Source of the DNA: Desulfobulbaceae bacterium UBA5173
Lineage (GTDB): Bacteria > Desulfobacterota > Desulfobulbia > Desulfobulbales > Desulfobulbaceae
NCBI GenBank assembly: GCA_002413355.1
Contig: DHWV01000038.1
Span: 872-35,275 of the forward strand
DNA length: 34,404 bases
Direction of reading: 5' to 3'
Shown piece by piece: positions 24,878-31,399 of the stretch. The notes beneath the pieces were generated by a model that did no database searches, was not told where the DNA came from, and was given only the letters and a program-made list of their open reading frames with translations. How positions within the stretch are numbered: the first letter of the stretch is position 1; every line of letters starts with the position of its first letter. The translations under genes and the position numbers were made by a program.

Positions 24878-25237
24878 ATGGCCAAGATTGCAATCCTCTA
24901 CTGCAAGCAAATCAAAGATCATTCCTGCATCGCCTGTGCCAAGTGTTATAAGGGCATGGCGGAGAAAAACGGCGAGTTTTCCCGTTACAAGGATGAGGAC
25001 ATTGAACTGGTGGCGATGACCGACTGCGGTGGCTGCCCCGGCCTCACTGTGCCGCGTGTCAAACTGCTGAAGGAAGTAACCGGCAGCATAGGCAGGCCGA
25101 TGGAGGCGGTGCATCTCGGTACCTGCGTCAAAACGGCGATGGAGACCGCTGGCTGCCCGCTGGTCTATGAGGATCTGAAGGTGACGCTGGAGAAGAAGTT
25201 CGGCGTGCAGGTGGTGCTCGGCACGCATTCGTATTGA
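24878..25237 (+). CDS. CGGC-domain cysteine-rich protein
   Basis: The 119-residue product matches the CGGC domain family, small cytoplasmic proteins named for C50-G-G-C53 (MTDCGGCPGL). Eight cysteines are seen: C9, C17, C20, C23, C50, C53, C83 and C93; the C-x2-C-x2-C run is reminiscent of Fe-S or zinc binding. The function of the family is not established; it is common in anaerobes. AAGGAGAACCAA precedes the ATG. Its stop overlaps a possible upstream start of the next gene, and it probably shares a transcript with the following two or three genes. Confidence 0.9.
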   Translation: MAKIAILYCKQIKDHSCIACAKCYKGMAEKNGEFSRYKDEDIELVAMTDCGGCPGLTVPRVKLLKEVTGSIGRPMEAVHLGTCVKTAMETAGCPLVYEDLKVTLEKKFGVQVVLGTHSY

Positions 25238-25266
25238 GCGGCAGAACACGCAGGAATTGTTACGCC

Positions 25267-26022
25267 ATGCCCCAGCAGATCGGTATTGTCGGCGTGCCGC
25301 CCTTGGCGGTCATCCGTCAGCTCAATGCGGAGCAGGTCAGGATCGTTGATCTTGACGAGCCGCAGCTCGTTCTGTCCATAGATCAGAGCGACCAATACCT
25401 GCCCCGGGTGTATTGTGCCATCCTGCGCACTGTGCTGCTTAACGCCCTCAACCTGCGCCTTGATCGGATTTATGTGGATGTCGGCCCTGGCAAATGCGAC
25501 TGCGCTCTGCATGTCGCCGCTGTGCTAAAGGATATCCTCTGCATTCCGGTCATTGCTACGCGCAACACGGACACGGAAGGTTTCGGTCATCCCATCTGCG
25601 AAAGCGGCTTGCCGCTGATCGAAAAAATGCAGCGAATCACCAAGGGCGTGCAGTGCTGCACGCCTTCGCCGTCCTCCCTTGCCTGCACGCCGACCGCTGG
25701 TTTCTGGGGTGTGCCGCCGCGTGATTTCTCGATTCTGGAGCCGTTCCCTAACAGCACCCACATCTACGGCTGGACGCGCTGCATGGAAAATAAAACCCCG
25801 GCGGATTTGGAGCTGGAGGCGCATTGCAATCCCGCCGTGCCGACGGTCTTCTTCGCCCAATCGTTCTGCGCCAAGACCGCGCTGGCCAAGCATCTTGCCG
25901 CACGGCATCCTAAGGCACTCTGGGTAGATAGCGATGTCAGCGCAAGCTCCAGTGTCCGCGCCAAGATTGAGGCATTTCTGGAGTTGTCCGGCGTGACAGG
26001 AGGCGGCTGTGCTGCTGGCTGA
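25267..26022 (+). CDS. Hypothetical Cys-rich protein partnered with a BadF-type ATPase
   Basis: The 251-residue product is not recognised. It starts at ATG 25267, where GIVGVPPLAVIRQL follows; an in-frame codon at 25234 would add 11 residues overlapping the CGGC gene. Cysteines occur in GKCDC, ILCIP, PICES, QCC, LACTP, WTRCM, HCNP and SFCAK, and the central segment PVIATRNTDTEGFGHP looks like a nucleotide- or cofactor-binding loop. Its stop lies 14 bases inside the start of the next gene (GTG 26009), so the two are translationally coupled. The cysteines plus the activase-like neighbour suggest a redox partner, which is inference. Confidence 0.7.
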   Translation: MPQQIGIVGVPPLAVIRQLNAEQVRIVDLDEPQLVLSIDQSDQYLPRVYCAILRTVLLNALNLRLDRIYVDVGPGKCDCALHVAAVLKDILCIPVIATRNTDTEGFGHPICESGLPLIEKMQRITKGVQCCTPSPSSLACTPTAGFWGVPPRDFSILEPFPNSTHIYGWTRCMENKTPADLELEAHCNPAVPTVFFAQSFCAKTALAKHLAARHPKALWVDSDVSASSSVRAKIEAFLELSGVTGGGCAAG

Positions 26023-26680
26023 TTTCGGCACCTCCTACTGCAAGCTGTTCGACACCGAACAGGATACAGAGCCGCGCATCATTCCGGCCCGCGAGCTGCC
26101 CTGCGATTTTCGGGCGGATATCGGCACCGGCCACAACGCCAAGCGACGGAGCAGACAGACGGTCAACGAGCTGACCGCCTTGGCCAAAGGCGGCAACCGG
26201 CTGATCGCCGAGCCGGATTTCACCCTGCTTGACTGCGGCAGCCGAGATATCAAATTTGTCCATTTCCGCAACGGCAAAATGGCGGACATGGGCTGGAACG
26301 CCGAGTGCGGGGCCTCAATGGGTTTCACCATCGAACTGCTTGCCCAGTATTACCGCATTGATTACGGCCAGGTGCCGGTGCCGGAGAGCGGCTTCTCCGT
26401 CACCTGCGGCGTGCTGGGCCTGAGCAGCATCTTTGACGCGGTGGCCGCTGGCAGCTCGGAGAGCGAAGCGGCGGCCAAATTTGTGCGCGGCATCGCCCGC
26501 AATGCCTATCAGTTTGCTGGTTCTCCGCAAAAGCTCCATCTCTCCGGCGGCCTCTGCGGCAATCCGCTTTTTGTCGGCTGCTTTCCCTGCGAGGTTGTGC
26601 CGCTGGGCAGGTTTGTTTTATTGGAAGGGCTGAAGCGTCCACCCCATGACCCCATGAACCTGTCCCGCTCTCTTCTCTAA
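26009..26680 (+). CDS. BadF/BadG/BcrA/BcrD-type ATPase (activase-like)
   Basis: The 223-residue product has the actin-like fold signatures of the BadF family: phosphate-1 loop LLADFGTSYCKL at the start, LLDCGSRDIKFVHF for the second phosphate loop, and LHLSGGLCGNP for the adenosine loop. Relatives activate 2-hydroxyacyl-CoA dehydratases or benzoyl-CoA reductases by ATP-driven electron transfer from a [4Fe-4S] cluster. Possible bridging cysteines are VTCGVLG and GGLCGN. The GTG at 26009 has AGGAGG five bases before it. It is slightly shorter than the usual 250-270 residues. No dehydratase or benzoyl-CoA reductase subunits are present, so its target is probably the preceding protein or something outside the window. 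Confidence 0.85.
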   Translation: MLLADFGTSYCKLFDTEQDTEPRIIPARELPCDFRADIGTGHNAKRRSRQTVNELTALAKGGNRLIAEPDFTLLDCGSRDIKFVHFRNGKMADMGWNAECGASMGFTIELLAQYYRIDYGQVPVPESGFSVTCGVLGLSSIFDAVAAGSSESEAAAKFVRGIARNAYQFAGSPQKLHLSGGLCGNPLFVGCFPCEVVPLGRFVLLEGLKRPPHDPMNLSRSLL

Positions 26681-26684
26681 CGCG

Positions 26685-28436
26685 ATGAGCAGACTGCTGT
26701 GGAAGCTCTTTGCCTCGTACCTGCTGCTGGCCGCGCTGACGCTGTCTGCCGGGCTGTTGGCCGCCTCTATTTTTCTGAAGCAATTCCATATTGATCAGAC
26801 CAAACAACAGTTTGAGAACCAAGTCCGCTTGCTCCAGGCACAGCTGGAGCATGATTTGAGCGATGCGGCAGTCCGCAGTCTCTGCGCCGAGTTCAAAGCT
26901 GAACTCGGCAGCCGCTGCACGGTCATTTCAGCAGCGGGTCGGGTGCTGGCCGATTCGGAACGAGAGGCGATCAGCTTTGACAACCACACGGACCGACCGG
27001 AAATTCAGGCCGCACTGACAGGGAAGATCGGCATTGCCCTCCGCCGCAGTCACAGCTTGGGCAAGGAATTGCTCTACGTGGCTGTGCCGCTGCGCAAGGA
27101 CGGGGCCATCTGGGGTGCGGCAAGAGCCTCCGTTCCGACGGAACAGCTCGACGAACAGCAGTCCGCCCTGAACGGCAGACTGTTTTTGGCTGCTTGGCCC
27201 GCCCTGCTGCTGGCCGCAGCAGCCAGCTTCCTGCTCGCCCGGCGCGTCAGCAGGCCGCTGGAGGAGCTTGAGCAGGGTGTTCTCCGCTTCACCCAAGGCA
27301 GCCTAAGCCACCGGATTCACCTTGCCGGGCCGCCGGAGATCAGCAATCTGGCCGAATCCTGCAACCGGATGGCTGCCCAGCTTGACGAGCGGACAGAAAG
27401 TCTGCAAAAGCAGCTCGGCTTGCTGGAATCCACCTTCCGCAGCATGGCCGAAGCGGTCATTGTCACTGACCGTGAAGGACGGTTGCTTCGCTGCAATCAA
27501 GCCGCCGGACGGCTGTTCGGCTTTGAGCCGACAGCGGCGGCGCAGCGCGACATCCAAGAGGTTATCCGTCATGCTGATGTGCAGCAGTTTTTGGAGCAAA
27601 CGCTCAAGCACGGTGGCACTGCCGAGGCGGTCATTGTCGTCAGCACGGGGCAGGAAAAAATTCTCAATGCGCATGGCTGCCTGCTGCGGAGCGAAAGCGG
27701 CCAGGACGCAGGCGCGTTGCTCGTTTTCCATGACATCACCCGCCTCAAGCGGCTGGAGACTATGCGCCGCGACTTTGCCGCCAATGTCTCGCATGAGCTG
27801 AAAACCCCGATCACGGCCATCAGTGGCTTTGTCGAGACCCTGCGTGACGGTGCCCTGCACGAGGCAGAGGCGGAACGCTTTCTCGACATCATTGCCCGCA
27901 ATGTCCGGCGGCTGCACGCGATCATCGAAGATTTGCTCGCGTTGGCCAAGCTGGAACAGGAGGAGGAACAGGGGCAGATTGCTTTGCTGCGGCAGCCTGT
28001 CAGGCCAGTGTTGGAGAACGCGGCAGCGGTTTGCGCCAGTGCCGCAGAGGAGAAAGGTATCACCATGGAACTAACTTGCCCGGCCGCGCTCAAAGCGCAG
28101 CTCAACGCCGAGCTGATGGAGCAGGCGGTGGTCAATCTTTTGGGCAATGCCGTGAAATACAGCAGCAAGAATAGCCGGATCATCCTCCGGGCGGCGCAGG
28201 AGCGGGGTGCAGTGCTGATAGCGGTGCAGGATTTCGGCTGCGGGATCAGCCGGGAGCATCATGCCCGCCTTTTTGAACGCTTCTACCGAGTGGATAAGGC
28301 CCGCAGCTGCAAGCTGGGCGGTACCGGCTTAGGGCTGGCCATTGCCAAGCATATCGTCCAAGCCCATCATGGCATGATGGGCTTGGACAGTGCGCCGGGC
28401 AAAGGGAGCGTGTTTGCAATCAAGCTGCCAGGGTGA
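26685..28436 (+). CDS. PhoR-like sensor histidine kinase with PAS domain
   Basis: The 583-residue kinase has transmembrane helices at about residues 8-30 and 165-186 around a periplasmic sensor of about 135 residues, HAMP (187-240), a PAS domain (about 245-355), phosphoacceptor H370 (NVSHELKTPITAI) and a HATPase_c domain with NLLGNAVKYS, DFGCGISREHHARLFERFYR and GTGLGLAIAKHIV. This is the PhoR/WalK layout. No receiver gene follows, so its partner is elsewhere. A perfect 33-bp palindrome lies inside its 3' end, and the last 108 bases overlap a convergent gene on the other strand. It follows the BadF-type ATPase by four bases. Confidence 0.93.
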   Translation: MSRLLWKLFASYLLLAALTLSAGLLAASIFLKQFHIDQTKQQFENQVRLLQAQLEHDLSDAAVRSLCAEFKAELGSRCTVISAAGRVLADSEREAISFDNHTDRPEIQAALTGKIGIALRRSHSLGKELLYVAVPLRKDGAIWGAARASVPTEQLDEQQSALNGRLFLAAWPALLLAAAASFLLARRVSRPLEELEQGVLRFTQGSLSHRIHLAGPPEISNLAESCNRMAAQLDERTESLQKQLGLLESTFRSMAEAVIVTDREGRLLRCNQAAGRLFGFEPTAAAQRDIQEVIRHADVQQFLEQTLKHGGTAEAVIVVSTGQEKILNAHGCLLRSESGQDAGALLVFHDITRLKRLETMRRDFAANVSHELKTPITAISGFVETLRDGALHEAEAERFLDIIARNVRRLHAIIEDLLALAKLEQEEEQGQIALLRQPVRPVLENAAAVCASAAEEKGITMELTCPAALKAQLNAELMEQAVVNLLGNAVKYSSKNSRIILRAAQERGAVLIAVQDFGCGISREHHARLFERFYRVDKARSCKLGGTGLGLAIAKHIVQAHHGMMGLDSAPGKGSVFAIKLPG

Positions 28437-28856
28437 ACAAGCATTCGGCACTGTGCTGCCAGAACAAACAATGACTGAGGTGAACAAGGTCAGCAGGTAT
28501 TGCCAGATCTGCGTTTTGCCTTTCTTCTGATCAGCGGGCGACGGCTCCGGCGGCGGCAGTCTGCCTGCGGCAAAAAGAGCGATTTCTTCTTCAACGTCTT
28601 CTTCCTGCTGCTCTTGAAGCTTGGGCCGCAGCTCGCGGAGATCAGGAACTATCAGCGGCGGAAATTCTAGCTCTTCGACTGCCGGAATTTTTCTCCTGCG
28701 CTGCTCCGCGCCATTCAATTCAGTCACCAGCGACAACGTCAATTCAGGAAACTGGCGGGAGAATTCAATCACATTCCAGAGCTGACTGGCAGCCGGTTTT
28801 CTTGCGGATGCGGAGACTGGCAGCACAGTGTTTTCTTCCTGAATAGTGTGAAGCAT
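28329..28856 (-). CDS. Hypothetical acidic protein with C-terminal membrane segment
   Basis: This frame encodes 175 residues starting at ATG 28856, which follows GGAGGAGGGAAAGGCC, a strong ribosome-binding site. The middle is acidic and Glu/Gln/Pro-rich (LQEQQEEDVEEEIA, PPPEPSPADQ), and a hydrophobic stretch (QIWQYLLTLFTSVIVCSG) lies near residue 125-142, suggesting a tail-anchored protein. No family is recognised. The last 108 bases overlap the 3' end of the PhoR-like kinase on the opposite strand and read through its 33-bp palindrome, which is why part of the C-terminus mirrors the kinase sequence. The real stop may be genuine, but its final third is uncertain. Confidence 0.55.
   Translation of the reverse strand: MLHTIQEENTVLPVSASARKPAASQLWNVIEFSRQFPELTLSLVTELNGAEQRRRKIPAVEELEFPPLIVPDLRELRPKLQEQQEEDVEEEIALFAAGRLPPPEPSPADQKKGKTQIWQYLLTLFTSVIVCSGSTVPNACSPWQLDCKHAPFARRTVQAHHAMMGLDDMLGNGQP
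28356..28388. repeat. 33-bp perfect palindrome inside the PhoR-like kinase gene
   Basis: GTCCAAGCCCATCATG (28356-28371) is the exact complement of CATGATGGGCTTGGAC (28373-28388) around a single centre base. It encodes the AHHGMMGLD part of the kinase ATP-binding domain and is also part of the convergent gene. It would form a strong hairpin in either transcript, although no T-tract follows. Confidence 0.85.
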
Positions 28857-29015
28857 GGCCTTTCCCTCCTCCAAGATGCCGCGCTTTCACCGCCCAAAGC
28901 AGAGCAGCGCATCATGCCATCGATCACCACCTTGATTACAAGAATACCATCTTCTTCCTGCGGAACAAAGAAGAAAGCAAAATACAGGCAGAAAAACGGG
29001 CAGAAACAGACCCTG

Positions 29016-29049
29016 CGCCTCAGGGGGGAGATATTCCTGCCCTGAGGCG
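29016..29049. terminator. Possible terminator hairpin downstream of the 599-residue lipoprotein gene
   Basis: CGCCTCAGGG (29016-29025) pairs perfectly with CCCTGAGGCG (29040-29049) over a 14-base loop, nine bases after the minus-strand stop at 29058. The following minus-strand sequence is T-rich (TTTC, TTTTT) but has no uninterrupted T-tract directly after the stem, so this is only a possible terminator. Confidence 0.4.
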
Positions 29050-29057
29050 ACAGCGAT

Positions 29058-30857
29058 TCAGTCGGCCGATAGTATGTCCGTTTTGACTTCAATGCCGCGA
29101 GTGGTGAAGTCCATCTTCATCTGGACGCGCATCTTGGCGTTTTTCATGGCCTCCAAGAGAGCAGCGGCTTCAGCGGCTTTCGGATCATCCTTGCTGACCG
29201 CAGCAGGCATGATATCTGTCATCAGTCCGTAATACCTACCATAGTCGAAAGAACCCGCCAAGAAGCCCTGAGAGGATTCAAGCGTTGCCTTGCCCAGCTC
29301 TTTAGCGAGCTGTTCCGCCTGCTGGCCTGCATAGACCGTCAGGTGCGAGCCATTGATTGCGGCCATCGGCGCGAACGGCAGCGGCATGGGCACAGGCAGT
29401 TTGACCGGTGTGCCATCAGCAGGAATCTTCACTTCCGCCAGCTGAGGAAGCAGTGCCGAAGCGGTCTGTACCAAAGCGGCAGGGTCTTTCGCCGAGAGGC
29501 TGATCAGCGCGTCAAGCTCTTTTGGCATTGGTGTTTTTTGTCCTTGGGCCTGATCCATCTTCAGCGACAGCAGGGAAAAGGCGATGCCCCGCACTCCGGC
29601 GGCCATGCCGGTGACCATGCCTGCCATCGCCGGATTGCCGCCCTTCAAGCTCTGCTGCATGTCTTTCAGGAAACCGCAGTTGTACTGCTTCTGCGTGATT
29701 TCCGTCCACTGTTTGGTCAGAAACGGCGTGACATTCTCCACATTCAGGCCGACGGCAAAGGAGGATATTGCCGAGGCGAAAGCTGGTCCAGCATAATCAG
29801 GAACAAAGCCGCGCAGCGACTGCAAGCCGTCCAGCAGCGGCTGATCGTTGCTTTCCACCACCACGAGCGAATCCATGTGGGATGGTTTCGCCTTCAGATC
29901 GACCGCTGTGTAGCCTCCGACCGTCTGCGGCCAGTTTCTGCCGATAGCCTGAAGATCATTGCGGCAGCCTTCGCTTTGCAGTTCAGCAAGATTCTTTTGC
30001 CCGTTTTCCTTGAATTGCGGGGCAAGAAGCTGCACCATTTTGGCCATCCGGTTGCCGTCTTTGGTGGTGATTCCGGTGATCAGCTGCTGATGGTCAATAT
30101 AACCCATCTGCGAGGGAAGCAACTTGTATTTGTCTTGCAGTGCTTTGAGCCGTCCGCTTTGCTCCAAGGATTTTTCCGGTTTGCTCTGTCCCAATCCCGC
30201 AGCCAGCGTCTGCTCGCTGTCAACCCCCAAGTCCAGCATGAACACTGCGTTGTTGCCGTCCACACCGATGATCAGGCTGACTATTGAATCCGTTTCAGCT
30301 TTCTTTTCGTTCAGCGAATAACGCCGGTACACCGCTGTTCCCGCTTTCTCCGGCTTCGATGCGACCTTCGCCTTGCCTTCGAGTTCAGCAATTTTCTTAT
30401 TGAACAGCTCAACATTGTTCAAGCTGATCCGCAGCACAGGAGCCAGCCCAATGGCATACGAGGCCAGCATCGGCTTTTCCTCGAATCCCCAGCTTGCAAG
30501 CTGCGTGTCTTGGGAAACAATGGTTGCAATGTAGTCGCTCCAGAGCTGAACTGCCATGCGCTGGCCGTCTGTTTTCGCCTCTTCGCTAAATTTCTGTAGT
30601 GCCTGCGGATTCAACAGCTCCTTGTTGAATTTGAAATGCTCCGCAGTCCATTGCAGTCGTTCCTTCAGCGGAAAAGGCTCTGTTCCGCCGACAAAGAAAA
30701 CTGTGTCGTCCGGCACCAGCGTGAGCATGGATGCGACAGGCGCAGGCTTGGGCGGCTCTGGCTTTTTCTGCTCTTTTACCTTCTCCTGCCTATCGCAGGA
30801 GACCAGCAACAGCGAGACGAAAACAATAGACAGCACCTTAAGCTTAATACGTTTCAT
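29058..30857 (-). CDS. Hypothetical lipoprotein, about 600 residues
   Basis: The 599-residue product begins with a lipoprotein signal ending in the lipobox LLVSC (C21), followed by a Lys/Pro-rich linker, so it is probably anchored in the envelope and mostly periplasmic. The mature part opens with LVPDDTVFFVGGTEPFPLKE, like the start of DUF3352-type proteins, and has a repeated alpha/beta character, but no enzyme motif is seen. A helical region with many Met/Ala (GMVTGMAAGVRG) lies near the middle. AAGGAGAACGC precedes the ATG. It stands alone between the receiver gene and a possible terminator. Its function is unknown. Confidence 0.85.
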   Translation of the reverse strand: MKRIKLKVLSIVFVSLLLVSCDRQEKVKEQKKPEPPKPAPVASMLTLVPDDTVFFVGGTEPFPLKERLQWTAEHFKFNKELLNPQALQKFSEEAKTDGQRMAVQLWSDYIATIVSQDTQLASWGFEEKPMLASYAIGLAPVLRISLNNVELFNKKIAELEGKAKVASKPEKAGTAVYRRYSLNEKKAETDSIVSLIIGVDGNNAVFMLDLGVDSEQTLAAGLGQSKPEKSLEQSGRLKALQDKYKLLPSQMGYIDHQQLITGITTKDGNRMAKMVQLLAPQFKENGQKNLAELQSEGCRNDLQAIGRNWPQTVGGYTAVDLKAKPSHMDSLVVVESNDQPLLDGLQSLRGFVPDYAGPAFASAISSFAVGLNVENVTPFLTKQWTEITQKQYNCGFLKDMQQSLKGGNPAMAGMVTGMAAGVRGIAFSLLSLKMDQAQGQKTPMPKELDALISLSAKDPAALVQTASALLPQLAEVKIPADGTPVKLPVPMPLPFAPMAAINGSHLTVYAGQQAEQLAKELGKATLESSQGFLAGSFDYGRYYGLMTDIMPAAVSKDDPKAAEAAALLEAMKNAKMRVQMKMDFTTRGIEVKTDILSAD

Positions 30858-30970
30858 GCGTTCTCCTTTGAGGTTGTCTGCGGCAGCGGTGCCACATCAT
30901 CAGAACAGTGTATTCCAATCCGCCGATGATCTCAAGAGATATGGCGGGCGGCATATTACGTGACGTAGAA

Positions 30971-31396
30971 TCAAGTCGAAGCTGCTGGCGGCGTTTCCCC
31001 GCTGATCTCCTCCATCGCCCGGCTGACTGAGGACTTCAGCTCATCGAGGCGGAAGGGCTTAACGAGGAAGTCAAACACCCCTTCCTGAAAGGCGGTGTCC
31101 ACGGTCTCCGGGCTGGCGGAGCCGCTGATAATGATCACCTTGGTCTTCTGGTTGAGCTGCTTGACCTGGCGGAACACCTCCAGCCCGTCCATGCCCTTCA
31201 TGCGGAAGTCAGTGATCACGACGTTGAAGCTCTCCTTGTTCATGGCCTTCATTGCCGCCTGCGGGCTGGTGAAGATCAGCGCATTCAGGCCGACTTTGCC
31301 AAAGGCGTGCTGAAGGCGTTTGCCGATGATCGGCTCGTCATCAATGATAAGCAGCTGCGGTGGTGCTTCAAGCTGCGCTGATCTATCTGTATCCAT
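30971..31396 (-). CDS. CheY-like response regulator (single receiver domain)
   Basis: The 141-residue product is a stand-alone receiver domain: acidic pair D19/D20 (IIDDEP), phosphoacceptor D63 (VVITDFRMKGMDG), the switch S/T region IIISGSAS and K113 (FLVKPF). A short acidic/Pro-rich tail follows. It has no DNA-binding domain, so output must come through protein contact. The ATG at 31396 is taken rather than the TTG one codon earlier. It lies three bases past the stop of the PEP-synthase-like gene, so the two are co-transcribed and likely work together. Confidence 0.9.
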   Translation of the reverse strand: MDTDRSAQLEAPPQLLIIDDEPIIGKRLQHAFGKVGLNALIFTSPQAAMKAMNKESFNVVITDFRMKGMDGLEVFRQVKQLNQKTKVIIISGSASPETVDTAFQEGVFDFLVKPFRLDELKSSVSRAMEEISGETPPAAST

Positions 31397-31399
31397 CAA

